Source: Chlorocebus sabaeus (taxonomy: Eukaryota > Chordata > Mammalia > Primates > Cercopithecidae). Taken from it: DNA of 64,000 bases. The stretch lies in assembly GCF_047675955.1 (NCBI RefSeq), contig NC_132911.1:20482565-20546564 (forward strand), given 5' to 3'. A program made the translations under genes and the position numbers. The notes below the pieces were generated by a model that saw nothing but the letters and a program-made list of their open reading frames with translations, was not told where the DNA came from and did not search any database. Shown here in pieces: positions 10,029 to 21,339 of the stretch. Position 1 is the stretch's first letter, and each line of letters opens with the position of its first letter.

Positions 10029-10543
10029 GTACTCACCAGGGTTCTGCAGAGTCACAGAAGCATCAGAGTATGTACAAATACATAAAAAGAGATTTATTAT
10101 GAGGGATTGACTCATATGCTTGTGCAGGCTGAGAAGTCCCAAGTCTGCCATCTGCAAGCTGGAGGTCCAGGAAAACAGTGGTATAGTTCTTACCCAAGCC
10201 TAGTGGGCTGAGAACCAGGGCACCGATGATTTAAGTCCAAGTCTGAGTCTGAAGGCCAGAAAGCGAGAAACACCAACGCCCAAGGGCAAGAGAAAAGGGG
10301 TTCCCCAGGTCAAGCAGAGACAGTGAATTTGCCCTTCCCTGGCCTTTTTGTTCTAATCAGGCCCTCAATAGATTGGACGGTGCCCACTGGCATTGAGGAG
10401 GGCCACCTTCTTTACTCAGTCTGCTGATTCAAATGCCAATCTCTTCCAGACACACCCTCACTGACACGCACAGAAATAATGTTTTACCGGCCATCTGGAC
10501 TCCCTTAGCTCAGTCAAGTTAACACATACAATTAACAATCACA
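10029..10543 (-). mobile_element. MLT2-like LTR (ERVL), antisense
   Basis: Plus strand starts TGTACTCACCAGGGTTCTGC and ends ATTAACAATCACA, the reverse of an MLT2-type LTR. Internal agreements with the copy at 44699-45256 include GAGATTTATTATGAGGGATT (GAGTTTATTAAGGAGAATT there), a TTGACTCA block, and GACACACCCTCACTGACA near the end. More diverged than that copy. Confidence 0.7.
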
Positions 10544-10599
10544 TTCCCTTCTGCTTTCCTCCACCCAAAGCAAGGTCAACTAATGCCTGTCTCCCTCCT

Positions 10600-10825
10600 C
10601 TTTCCTTTCTCTCTGTCATGGCTCCTTGCTTCTCTGGGTTGCAGAACTGACCACGCCGTGTCTGTGTTTCCGTGACCACGTCACAGAAAGTCTGTATCTT
10701 TCTGTGCTTTACTTTAAAAGTGCCTTGAGGACAGATGCTCTAGCTTTTAAGGCTGCATCTCCCTTACCTGGAACATAATAGGTGCCCCACAAATGTCTGT
10801 TGAATGAGGGTATGGATGACAAAGT
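10600..10825 (+). mobile_element. L2 LINE 3'-end fragment
   Basis: AGTGCCTTGAGGACAGATGC, then TACCTGGAACATAATAGGTG and CAAATGTCTGTTGAATGAG: the L2 3' terminus. Confidence 0.6.
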
Positions 10826-11439
10826 GAAGAAAAGGGCAGCAGAGAACAGAGAAACAAAGGCAGCAAAGAGGAGTGTGGAGAGTTGCAGGGCAGGGCTGTG
10901 GAGGGTGGACAGGCCATAGAGGGCAGTGCAGCTGGGTTCTGGCGGCTTCTGCACATCTCAGCTGTTGCTTCCTCTTCAGCTCCCCACAGGCAGGTAATGG
11001 TGTCCCTCACCTGCAGGCACAGAGCTGTGGGATCGATTGGACAACCATCCTACTGCACAGACTGAGACCATCATTAAGAGCTGCAACTGCTCATTTTTCA
11101 CACCTGAGGTTTGAAAAACAGCCACTTACAAACCCTGAGTGTCCACTTGCTTCCACCCCACCTGCTGTTTGCTGTGCTCTTTCTTCAAGGTGCTGCGTCC
11201 TCCCTGCCTGTCCTGCTGTGGGGTCACCCTCCAGCCTGGCACCTCAAGTCTCCTCCCTTTGCACCTTGTAACTGCCACTCTATGTTCTCTTCATGTGTGA
11301 GGCTCTTGGTCCTGAAACAGAGTGGGAATTCCTCTCAAGGGCTCTCTGCTAACCCTCCCCACCCCATACACCGCTTTGCAAGCATGGAAGTGAAGTAAAA
11401 TCTTAGCTCATTCAAGGGAAATTCCAGACATCTAGCTAG
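10826..11439. other. Single-copy sequence
   Basis: Moderately GC-rich, with overlapping open frames of up to 132 codons on the plus strand. None shows a domain, and codon content looks random. No repeat recognised with confidence. Confidence 0.45.
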
Positions 11440-12100
11440 CCCTGGGAAGTAAATAGGCAACATAATAAGCAAGAAGGCAACAGCAGCTTAAAACAATAGC
11501 CAAGGAAGTTAGAGTCATAGGATGTTTGGTTCCTGACAGAAACTAAAGGTAACATCTTAACATATGTTCCTGAGTTGTTTTTCAGAAACCCTAAACCCCA
11601 CCCAGTGGATCTGCTGGCACACAGACCTCAGGCAGAGGAGCTGAGCCCTGAACTCTGATCATCATTCTTTGTTCTAAATTTCTTCCAAAAGGGCGTGGGG
11701 GAAGTCACATCCACAACCCAGAGCTAACCTTCTTTTCTGCTGATCCCAATTTTGAAGCAAAACTTCTCTTCCTTAACGAATTGCAAATCAGAAAATCTTT
11801 TAATCTACCTATACCCTGTAAGGTCTTACTTCCAGATATCCCACTTGTTGAGGCCAAACCAGTGTAAAATCTCCATGCACTGATTTATGATTTTGCCTGT
11901 AATTTCTGCTTTCCTGAAATTTTCCCTGTCTTTAAGAACTCTTGCTTGTATGCCATCAGTGAGGTCGAATCTTAAGTGTCAGCTGCTCAGTTCTCCTTGC
12001 TTGGTGCCCTGCAAAGGAATGCCCTCATTCTTCCCACTGCAAACATCAGTGTGGGTGTTTGGTCTTACTGTGTGGGCAAGTGGACCCCAGTTCAATTAGG
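11440..12100 (+). mobile_element. Old retroviral LTR, subfamily unassigned
   Basis: AACAATAGCCAAGGAAGTTA, CCTCAGGCAGAGGAGCTGAG, AAAAGGGCGTGGGGGAAGTC and ACGAATTGCAAATCAGAAAA blocks are LTR-like and share style with ERV1-type LTRs. The 3' part has TTGCTTGGTGCCCTGCAAAG, where AATAAA would be expected, and TGGACCCCAGTTC near the end. No internal sequence. Boundaries approximate. Confidence 0.6.
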
Positions 12101-12204
12101 ACACAGAACTTCCACTGGGGATGTTCAGACCTTATCCATGTCCACTCAGATTCTTTTTTAGGGACTGGGTTGGGTTGCTCTTCCCCAAGCTATGGGTCTG
12201 TTCA

Positions 12205-12475
12205 CATGAGTGAACATAGTGGCTAAAGGCATTGACCATACAGTTCGAGGTTCAAATCCTGGCCCCAGCACTGGCCATCTTGGGACCTCAGGCAAATTAA
12301 GTAAACTCTGTGGGCCTGCTTCCCTCCTCTGTGACATGAGGTTAACCATAATACCTTGTCATATGTAATAAGGTCAGGAGGCCATGAGGTCATGCAGGTA
12401 AAATACCTAATCCGGAACATTTGAGCTAGTAAGTATTCGACAAATCCTGGCTGCATGATTTTCATTGTTATTGTT
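12205..12475 (+). mobile_element. Near full-length MIR SINE
   Basis: Nearly the whole MIR is readable: ACATAGTGGCTAAAGGCATT (tRNA-like head), GAGGTTCAAATCCTGGCCCC (B-box region), CTCAGGCAAATTAAGTAAAC, TCCTCTGTGACATGAGGTTA, AATACCTAATCCGGAACATT and AGTAAGTATTCGACAAATCC. One of the best-preserved MIRs in the window. Confidence 0.92.
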
Positions 12476-13515
12476 AATTGGCATATAGTCCAGAGCCATC
12501 ACCACCGCCTGCCTGGACCGGAATCCTGTTGGGATGGTGATTAAACATGGCAGAGTTGACGACCCTGCTGTCACCTAGGAGGAATGAATCATGCCGGGAC
12601 AACCTCCCCAGCGATGCGAACTCTGGCTCATGGGCCTCTCCACTGATGCTGTGGTTTCCAGATTCCCCAAATGTCACTTGCTGACCCAAATGACACTGAG
12701 GTTGAAAAACTCAGACATCAGATCCAGACAAGGCATAATTCAAAATATTTAGCACACCCTTTCCCCACCCCACCCACGAACACACACAGACACCCAATTC
12801 TATGGAGCTCGAGGCCTCTGGGCTGCGGATATGAGAAGACCAGATATATAAGAACAGAAAATAATGCAATGGCCATGTCAGATGGCTGATTCCCTCCTAA
12901 GGAGGCAAATCGGCAGATGGATTTTAGGGAGAGGCTACATATGCCAAGATGGTGCATACATACACTGTGGTATGCAGAGGAGAGAGAAACTGGGTTCACT
13001 CGCCCTGGTCAGGGTGAACTGTCACCAGAGAACAAAATGATTGGAAAGGCTGTGCACCGGGGGAGACGTCTCTTTTAGGAGGCGTATGCAGGAGGAAATT
13101 CTTCAGAGGAGTCTGCCTGCTAGACCCTTAGCAAGTGAACAGGAGTGCGGGAACGGAGATACAGCTGACCCCTTAGACATCCCGAATGCCACCTTCGGAA
13201 GGGGTGTGGAAGAGCACCTCCCTCCCTGCACCCTCTCCTTCCTCTGGATAAGGTGAGGTCCTGGGCTGGTTCCCTGACAACAGGAACTGCTTTCCACGAC
13301 AACCTAAGATGCTGCTGCTGCATCCAAGGGAGAATTGCAGTCAGGCTCGCATTAGCCTCAGGCAGTGCGTAAAAGGGGAATCAGCACTGCATTAAAGGGA
13401 AATGAGTATTTGTTTTGAAATGTATTTAAAAGCTCTGGCTGGTTAATTATTTAAAGACCAGCGGGTATCTCAGCTGCCATGGAAACCTCTGGTTAGGCGA
13501 TTCCTTCCTGGAACC
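12476..13515. other. Single-copy sequence, candidate regulatory DNA at its right end
   Basis: No repeats recognised across about 1 kb. The right end (13380-13510) has AT-rich homeobox-like text (GGTTAATTATTTAAAG) next to an RFX-like box. Confidence 0.5.
13473..13486. promoter_or_regulatory. RFX X-box-like motif
   Basis: GCTGCCATGGAAAC differs in few positions from the palindromic X-box GTTGCCATGGYAAC bound by RFX factors. It lies about 30 bp from GGTTAATTATTTAAAG. Motif match only; occupancy unknown. Confidence 0.45.
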
Positions 13516-13862
13516 CTCAGACACCACACACGTTCACACACGCAAACACACACTCTCATGCACATTGACACACCTACACTCACCTAGGCACACTCATACA
13601 CATATGGTCACACACACACATTCACACACATGCATTTGCACACATACGGTCACAGAGACATTCACTTAAACACATAAACGGCCACACACATGCACACTCA
13701 CATTTGTACACATTCACATGCTTGTATACATTTTCACACTCACATTCACATACTCAAATGGTCACATTCACACACTCGCATGCATTCACATTCACACAGA
13801 TGCAAACACACACGTATATACACTCACACGAACACATTCACATTCACTCTCACACACACAGG
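13516..13862. repeat. Degenerate CA-rich tract
   Basis: About 350 bp of ACACA, TTCACA, CATGCA and CATTCACA units, richly interrupted. It explains three overlapping His/Thr-rich open frames here, which I do not accept as genes. Confidence 0.9.
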
Positions 13863-14149
13863 ACTCTGTTGGAGCCCTCATGTTTTCCTGCTCTCACTAT
13901 CCATGGGGTACTCAGAGACTGCCCTAGGACTGGTGCAAGATGTCCTGGGTTTTCCCTTCCAGCCCCTTGGACTCGAAGCAGGCTGCCGCCCTCTGCACAC
14001 GGAGCCAGGCACAGCGTGTCTCCCTTTCTAAATTACAGTCAAGCTGGCGCCATTGTGAACAGGTGGGGCCACTAACTGACTTTGCTCAGAGTCCACCACC
14101 AGGCTTAGGGGAAACAGCAGGCCAGACACACAAGGGACTAGAATCATGA

Positions 14150-14262
14150 CTGACATCACTTGCTGTCTGTGTGATCTTGGACAAGTTCTTTCGCCTCTCT
14201 GAGCCATAATTTCCTCATCTGTCAAATGGGGATCATAACAGCAGAAACACCTTTTCTTTGGA
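14150..14262 (+). mobile_element. MIR SINE
   Basis: TCTGTGTGATCTTGGACAAG, CTCTGAGCCATAATTTCCTC and ATCTGTCAAATGGGGATCAT: clear MIR core. Confidence 0.82.
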
Positions 14263-14264
14263 TG

Positions 14265-14400
14265 ATCTTATTTGATCCTCTGAGCCACCCTTGAAACAGG
14301 GGTCATTTCTATCCTCATATGCTAGATGACGAGAAACCCCTGGTTCAAAAAGAATGACAAACTTCCCCAAAGGTACACAAATGAACCCAGGTGGTTTCCC
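14265..14400 (-). mobile_element. MIR fragment, antisense
   Basis: TTATTTGATCCTCTGAGCCA, TTTCTATCCTCATATGCTAG (in place of TTATCCCCATTTTACAGA) and ACAAATGAACCCAGG. It abuts a sense MIR, so the pair is head-to-tail inverted. Confidence 0.5.
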
Positions 14401-15634
14401 ACCAGAGACCACTTCTCTGCACTATCCCCTCCTTACCAGTGAATTGCTATGAAGATGACAGGAGATGTGCATGGCATCAGAGAAGGTGAGTCCCCCCATC
14501 CACACCTCCTTTGCCCTGAAGGATCTGGATGGATGCCCTGCACTCAGGCCTGAGGCAGGTGGAGTTTCCTGCTGGCTTCGGGAGCAGGGTCCTCGCCTTG
14601 GAAGATTCAAGTCCAAGGGCTCAAGTTTCCTTTCGAAAGAACTTTTCCAGAGCTGGAGTGGCACCTCTCATCCCTCCCTACGCTGCTGTGGCGCTGCACC
14701 ACTGAACTATATAATTGCATATTTGTTCCTGTTGAGTCTTGAAATATTAGGGCCCAGTGTATAATTCCAGGGCTCCTGCACTGAAGATACTGCCATGTAA
14801 CTACCAAATAAAAAGACGAATAATGTGGCCAGAGCTGCAAGTCCATACTGCCCTGCTTAATTAATGGAAACTTTTAAGAGCAGGCAGAAAAACAGACCAA
14901 CCTCTGACACCAAGCCTTCTCAGAGGATCCTTAAAGGGTTAATAATGTCTCCTGAATAAATCCTGCATCAGAATCTACCAAGAGTCTTTCCTAATACCTT
15001 GTCTGTGTGCAGCTTTGATGACTGTGTTTGTGATGGGGCAGGGACGGGGTCACACTGGCACAACAAAGGCTAAGACTCTGTGGCCAGGAAGATGTTGAAC
15101 ATGCAAGCTGGTGGGTCTCCAGATGCCAGGGACCCTCACTGCAAGGGAGAAAACACGTTTGGGTTAGGACAAATAGATCAGAATCCAGAGAAATGTAAAA
15201 AGATTGTTGTACACGAGGACAGATGAGTCCAGATAAGCAATTTGTCAAGAATCACACAGGCAGAAATTTATTTGCAGAAAAGAGAGCCTGAGAGTATAAA
15301 GATCAGAGGAAGGAAAGGAGATGAGGTTTGACCAGCAGGAAAAGGCAGGTGAGCCAAGACCACACAGGTGACCAAGGGGATGGAGCGTAGGACAAACATT
15401 GTGCTGGCTGAGGAGTTTTTTGTGCATTCCCTCCCAGAGCCCCCAAAGAATTCAGCCCTTAGCTTTTCAAAGACCTGAAATAGGAAGACACATTTTGGTT
15501 TCCTCTGACCAAATGGCCTGTATACCTGGGAAGTAACAGCCAGTGTCCAGGAAAGGAAGCCCAGGCCAAGTGTGGGATGCAAGTCCTGTAGGGCAAGGCG
15601 CCTGGACAGAGGGTGATGCATTTACCAGCCATTT
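14401..15634. other. Single-copy sequence
   Basis: No repeat or gene recognised; several 80-117-codon open frames on both strands overlap one another without recognisable domains. Confidence 0.45.
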
Positions 15635-15850
15635 TCCTGGCCTGTACTACATACTAGGCACTGCGACGAGGACCCTATAAACATCAGCTCTGTCAGCACG
15701 ATGGCCACTGGGTGTTTCCATCTCCACTGCACAGGTGAGGAAGCTGAGCACAGAGAGGTCATGCAATTTGCCCAAGGTCATAGAAGGAGGTGGTGATGCT
15801 GCCTGGGAACCAAACCAAGGCATCTGGCTCCAGAGCCTGGAGATCAAAGT
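15635..15850 (-). mobile_element. MIR SINE, antisense
   Basis: TACTACATACTAGGCACTGC, CAGGTGAGGAAGCTGAGCAC, TTGCCCAAGGTCATAGAAGG and CATCTGGCTCCAGAGCCTGG: reverse-complement MIR, well preserved. Confidence 0.82.
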
Positions 15851-15984
15851 CCGGAAAGGACCCTTTGGGAGGTTCTAAAGGGGAAACAGGGAGATTGAAA
15901 ACATGGTCCCTCCTGCTGACAGCCGTCTGCAAACACAGGCTGGGTGTCAGCACCGGGGCAGGCAGAAGTAACAAAGCCTCCCTC

Positions 15985-16345
15985 TCCTGATTTTCCTCTC
16001 TCTCTTTCTTCCTCGTTCTGTCTCTTTGCCTCCTTCTCCCTCTCTCCTCCTTTCTCTTTCTTTCTGCTCCCAAGTCTCTGCCTTTCTCTGTCTATCGTTC
16101 CCCCTCCGTACGTATCTCTGTCTTCCCCTCTGTCTCTCCCTTTTTCCCTTTCCCTGTCTCTCCCTCCCTTCCTCTCCACCCCTCCTTTGTCATTTTTTCC
16201 TTACCCTTTCTCACTGTCTCTCCGTCATTCTCTCCACCTCTGCCCCTTTCTCTCTGCCTTCCTCCCTCTTTCTGTCTCTCCCATCTCCTCACTCCCTCCT
16301 TCCATCTCTTTCTTTGTGTGCGTCTCCCCTCTCCTTATCTTCCCC
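15985..16345. repeat. CT-rich polypyrimidine tract
   Basis: About 360 bp almost entirely C and T on the plus strand, made of CTCTCT, CCTTTCTC and TCTGTCTC units. Stop codons are rare, which explains the Ser/Leu/Pro-rich open frames on plus and the Arg/Glu-rich ones on minus. Confidence 0.92.
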
Positions 16346-17624
16346 TTGCTAGAAACAGGAATAAAGAGGGGGAGAAGTAGAGGAAATATATGACAAATTG
16401 GCAAATAACTGTGTCTAACTAGCATGTTTCTCAAACTCATCTGGGATCCGTCAGCGGTTCCTTCAACTGTCTATATTTTCACAGTGCCATGTAATGGTTA
16501 TCTCCATCAAACAAGTTCTCATATGCAGCTCTCCTCCCTGAGACCACCTGTGGGAAAAACGGGTTAGGCACCGGGGTTTAGATTTTGCTACCATTTCTGC
16601 CTTGGTTGAAAATGTATGGAAAACACGAGACACTTTCGTTCTGAAGACAGTGAATTTAGTGCCAGGTAATGAGGTGTCAGGAGAAGGTTGACAGGGCGTG
16701 TATGGCACAAAGTCCTTGCCTCCTGAAATTGCACAAATTCCTCTTCCTCTCTCAGAAAAATCTCACCAGCCCCAGCTTTCCTTTGAGGTCCTAAACTCAG
16801 CTGCTTCAGGGCATGAGGGTTCCAGGTCACAGCTCTTTAGTGACATTAGATTTCCAGTGAGCTGGCAATGCAAACAGTGGGGAACCTTGCCCAGTGACAA
16901 TCACAGTTTCTCCTCCTTCCTTTGCTGGTGCGTGGATAGGCCTGAGATGCAGCTACCTGTACACCCATCCCTCTTACTGAATTATGTGTCTAGAGAAAAT
17001 CTTTTGGTCTCTGAAGCTTTCATTTCCAGCAGTGTCAAAAAAATAATGATGCAAGCTCTCTGCTTTGGGGATGCCTTCCAGGATCTTGCGAAAATGAATG
17101 AAGCAACTGGTTGTCAAGGGCCAGTGTCTGCCCATGACTCCCATTCTACCAGTCAGGGAGCTCCTCATGAATGAAAGCACTGAGGCCATTTTTCAGACCT
17201 TTCCTGATGTCCAGCAAATGAGCCACCAGGGATCCCCAAACTCTCTTTCAGGCATGACGGATAAGCAGAAGAAAAACTGGATGCAATTTTTAACACCACA
17301 ATGGAGAAGCAAAGCATAAGGGCTTAAAACTCCCAAAGTCCACAGCCCTCCCCATTGTCTGCCTCTGAAACCCAGGAATTGGCATGGTGCTAGCCCTAGG
17401 ATCACAGTCAGAGGGCTGGGTGCAACCTCAGGCCCCTTCTGGGATCTTCTTTTCATTCATCTTATCTCCGCTTAAACCTTTCAGACACCTCTGCATATGG
17501 TCTCCCTTAGGGTAATTATCTCCTTTCACCATTTCTTAACTTGTAGATTCAACTCTTCTTTCATTACTTCCAAAGTTGCCTCTTTCAGTTACCCGAGAGA
17601 TGTCCTTCATTCTGTCCCTGGTGA
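16346..17624. other. Single-copy sequence with an unsupported 158-codon open frame
   Basis: No repeat recognised. A plus-strand frame at 16698-17174 is the longest in non-repetitive DNA nearby. It shows no domain, signal peptide or conserved motif that I recognise, and I see no splice context supporting it. Confidence 0.4.
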
Positions 17625-18143
17625 AACTGTGTACCAAAAAGTTAAAGAAAGCAATGACTAACAGAAATTGAGTTTGCAGGATGGCAGATAAGAAAAGAAG
17701 CAACTTGCTGAAACATGTACACTCCTTTGCTTATAAGAAAAAGGATTTGCCTAAAATGAGTCGGAACCAAGATGGCTGACTGGAGTTTGCACAGAGCGAG
17801 CTTGCTGGTGTCACAGCCTGAATTTCCACTGCATGTTTCATGCTAACTCTCCCAAATTTGCAGAAGCCACCCATGGGTTAGGATGAAGAAATAACTGTGC
17901 ATACCCAAGGGCTTTCCAGACCTCCCCCTTCCCTCCTCAAATTACCTACTCATCTCAAAATCCACCCCTTGAATCTTTTCTGATATAAATATTGCCTCGA
18001 AGCCAGTGTGGGGAGACAGAGTTGAGCTTGACTCCTATCGCCTTGGAAATTGATACTGAACGAAAAGCTTCTTTTCTCGAAAAGCTGGTGTCATAGTACT
18101 GGCTTCTAGCACATCAGACAGGGAGCCCCTTTGCTCTGTAACC
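17625..18143 (+). mobile_element. Old retroviral LTR, subfamily unassigned
   Basis: AACCAAGATGGCTGACTGGA, TTGCTGGTGTCACAGCC, GTGGGGAGACAGAGTTGAGC and the U5-like AAAAGCTGGTGTCATAGTAC ... CAGGGAGCCCCTTTGCTCTG form an ordered LTR. The polyadenylation signal is degraded (GAACGAAAAG). No internal sequence. Confidence 0.65.
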
Positions 18144-18684
18144 CTGGCAGAGACCATGCTCTTATGTTTGAGAAGCTCAGATCATCTCCACCTGCAGTTG
18201 AAATCTTTAAGACTACAAGGGGCTTCATCAAGGCCCACCCAGAGATCTCAGGACAGTTCCTGGATACCTGAGGGAAGATGCCCAGAATACAATCTAAGAT
18301 GGGTACAAACCACCTTGATGTGTTTCATGGACTCAGGGCCTCCTTTTCTTAGCTTTGTGTATAGATAATGTGAATAACAACAGCACTGAGACATCACAAA
18401 TGTATCTGTATTCATGGGTAAACTGTGTGTGTACTTGTGTATGTACATGTGCATGTGTATGAGAACACACACGTGTGTGTAACAGTAAAAAACAAAAACA
18501 AACAAAAAACACTGGGTTCTGAATGGAAAGATGCAGATTCCAGTTCTGTGTGTTGTTTATCATCAAGAAATGATTCCATATGCCCATTTTCCACCTTGTG
18601 AAGTTAACTCTCTTTTTATTAATACCGTAAAACGCCTCATGTAAGTTTTTGGGAGATAATTCCAGTAGAACCACGACAAAATCA
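18144..18684. other. Single-copy sequence with a TG-rich patch
   Basis: A TG-rich patch at about 18424-18482 is interrupted by ATGTACATGTGCATG-type text, followed by AAACAAAAACAAACAAAAAA. The rest is unrecognised. Confidence 0.5.
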
Positions 18685-18815
18685 TGGAACTGGGGCCATT
18701 TCCTTATTTTTCTTTAACTTCTGTGAATATACCTGTAAAATGGGGCTGAGACTCTACCTTGTAGGACTGTGGTGATGAACAAAGTAGACACGAATGTGCT
18801 CTGTTCATGATGAAT
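18685..18815 (+). mobile_element. MIR fragment
   Basis: TACCTGTAAAATGGGGCTGA and TTGTAGGACTGTGGTGATGA correspond to the middle of MIR. Confidence 0.6.
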
Positions 18816-19894
18816 CATGAGAGAAAGGGCAGGCTGAACTCTGCAAATGTGCCCACACAGCTCTTCCATGAGGCACAATTAGGTCTCAAGAATTTCTTGC
18901 AACTTAAAATTGCATCATCAGGAACTGAGGAGTGATTACCAACCCTTAGGTAGCTTCATCTCTGTGAGCCTTCTAGATCAGAGAGTTGGCATCTCCTAAA
19001 GCCAGTGACTTCCCATTAGGGAACAGGGATCCTGCTTTCTAAAACTGCATCAAGAAGATCCCCCTCCTCAGTTATACTCAGAGGGATCTCTCTTCTAAAG
19101 GGAGAAACAAGTAAAGAAACTAGTGAATGGGAAGCATCAGATATCTGTGCAAGTTGGGGGGAGGCACGCGAAAGGTTCCATTAGTTTTTATGGAAATTAA
19201 AAATATGGGTTCCCATTCCCCAATCTGAGGACCCAAAGTATTTCCACCCCGCTTTTTAAATGGGAGTCCTACTCCTTGTATATCTCTGTTTTCATCATCT
19301 CAGATCTTGTTGGCTCCCTCTCAGAATCTGGGAGTGCTCTCCAGTGAAAAGACATGTTCAAGTAACTAAACAAAAATCCAGTTAAGCTGCTAGGTGAGAA
19401 ACGTAATTGCTAAGAACGAAGCATGTCTAGTGTATGAAATGCTGTATTTTAAAAAGGCCATTGTTATAGGTTTCCACACAGAGGCTTGGCACACCACAGC
19501 TTTTAAGGGTAACAGGCACTATTCTTCCAGGATGCTGATATTGTAAAGGTCACAGGTTGTTTCTGTTACAGGGAAGGGAGGTAGATGCTTGGACGCTATA
19601 GGAAAATGCATGGCCAATAGGGCCCTGAGATGGAGGGGGTGGAATCAGCACCTCTCCTCAATCAGACATAGCCCTGCCCAATTTACACCTCAGACATCGA
19701 CCTCCATGGAGCAGACACATGTGGAATGAGGGCATCCCAAATTATGTGTAAGGTCAGTTACATGAGGCCCTCAGAATTCTTCATCCCACAGACCTTTTGA
19801 AGCTAATGTGTAGATTTGAAAAATCAAATGAATAATTAAACACTTTGTATTGAAGCTCCCTGTTCTGCATCGTTTCAAACACTTTTCATACGTG
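18816..19894. other. Single-copy sequence
   Basis: No repeat or gene recognised in about 1.1 kb. Confidence 0.45.
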
Positions 19895-20055
19895 TTAATG
19901 CTCCCTTGAGTCTGCACTTTTCCTTGGAGTGGAGGTGAGGCAAGAATAGATATTATTAACTCCATTTTATAAGAGAGACTGAGGCACAAAGTGGGATAGC
20001 AGAGGGCCCACAGGGAACCAACAGGGAGCTAACCAGAAAGCAGGGTCAAATGGAC
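19895..20055 (-). mobile_element. MIR SINE, antisense
   Basis: ATATTATTAACTCCATTTTA followed by TAAGAGAGACTGAGGCACAA and GTGGGATAGCAGAGGGCC: antisense MIR. Confidence 0.65.
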
Positions 20056-20321
20056 GGATCCTTTTCAGGTCTGAATGCATTTGGCTAGGGAGAGGGAAAA
20101 AAAATGTAAATACACAATGCAAACACGGGCAAATTGGTTGTGAACCCCAAGTGAGGAGTGGAGTTGGACCCTAGCCTCTAAAAGCAATGAATGAGGGCTT
20201 CCTTCCTCCATGAGTAGGAAATGTCCCAAGGAGACGGGCCTGCTCGCCGCTGCCTCTCCACCCTTGTTTTAGTCATTTTTCCTCTTACAGTTGGCCTCCC
20301 AGGTCCTCTCTTTGCTTATTT

Positions 20322-20612
20322 GTTTTATTTTTGAGACATGGTTTCGCTCTGTCACCCAGGTTGGTATGCAGTGGCACGATCTTGGCTCAATGCAACCTCT
20401 GCCTCCTGGGTTGAAGCGATTCTCAATGCCTCAGCCTCCCAAGTAGCTGGGATTACAGGTGCATGCCACCATACCAAGCTAATTTTGTATTTAGTAGAGA
20501 TGGGGTTTCGCCATGTTGGCCAGGCTGATCTCAAACTCCTGACCTCAAGAGATCCACCCACTTTGGCCTCCCAAATTTCTGGGATTATAGGTGTGAGCCA
20601 CCATGCTCTGCC
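20322..20612 (-). mobile_element. Alu SINE, antisense (AluS/J-like)
   Basis: GAGACATGGTTTCGCTCTGT, CAGTGGCACGATCTTGGCTC, GTAGAGATGGGGTTTCGCC and a GTGAGCCACCATGC end. Flanking CTCTCTTTGCTTATTTG and CTCTCCTTGCTTATTGA give a diverged target duplication. Confidence 0.97.
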
Positions 20613-20754
20613 TGCTCTCCTTGCTTATTGAACTTCAAAACTCAATCCAAGCTTCACGGCTTCCAGGAAGCCCTCTTTAAAAGAAGTGGGGAGCACTGGG
20701 CCAACTGTGTAGCTGCCTGAACAGCTGCGACTCAATCCTCTGAACTTGTGCCAT

Positions 20755-21275
20755 TCACCAGAGGCCAGTAGCCACAGGTAGCTCTAAAGCAAATGAAATG
20801 AGGCAAATTTGAAATGAGATGTGCTGTAAGTGTGCAAGATACACCAGACTCCAAAGAGCTTGTGTGAAAAGAAAAATGATGTAAAACTGATATTTTTCAT
20901 ACTGATTACATCTTGAAATGATATTCTGAATATATCAAGTTAAACAGAATGTAATACTATTAATAAAATTAACTTCACCTGTCCCTTTTTACATTTTAAA
21001 ATGTGGCATTTCAAAAATTTAAAAACAGTAGATTTTAAGTGTTCTCACCCCACACCCAAATAAACATAAGCCAGTGATGTAACGCATATGTTAGCTAGCT
21101 TGATTTAGCCGCCTCACAATATATACATGTTTCAAAATACCATGCTGTACACCATGAATGTATATATTTTTGGTCAATTAAAAGATAAATAAATATTTAA
21201 AAAATAAATTCAAAGGCACATGTGTAGCTTGCCTCTGCAGCTAGCATATTTCTATTGGATGGTACTGTTTTCAGA
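20755..21275. mobile_element. hAT-Charlie-type DNA transposon (MER58-like), split by L1
   Basis: Left part (20755-21025): CCAGTAGCCACAGGTAGCTC, GAAATGAGATGTGCTGTAAG, CTGATTACATCTTGAAATGA and TTAACTTCACCTGTCCCTTT. Right part (about 21211-21275): ACATGTGTAGCTTGC and TATTTCTATTGGATGGTACT, the end typical of this group. Family name tentative. Confidence 0.55.
21026..21210 (+). mobile_element. L1M LINE 3' end, sense, nested in the hAT element
   Basis: GTAGATTTTAAGTGTTCTCA, GTTAGCTAGCTTGATTTAGC, CATGCTGTACACCATGAATG and TTTGGTCAATTAAAAGATAA: an L1M 3' terminus with an A-rich tail (AAATATTTAAAAAATAAA). Confidence 0.75.
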
Positions 21276-21339
21276 CACTTCTACCCAGTTGCTAAGAAAA
21301 CAGTTGTGAGACCTCCCCAGAACGGAGTGGGCATGTCTG

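Noticed and set aside
12205..12475. tRNA gene suggested by the B-box-like GGTTCAAATCC
   Set aside because: It is the tRNA-derived head of a MIR SINE; no cloverleaf or intact A box.
13690..14075. His/Thr-rich overlapping open frames
   Set aside because: Produced by the CA-rich tract in all three frames.
15944..16393. 149-codon frame in CT-rich DNA
   Set aside because: Low-complexity translation of a pyrimidine tract.
16698..17174. 158-codon frame in single-copy DNA
   Set aside because: No domain, signal peptide, family resemblance or splice context; chance length for one frame in 64 kb.
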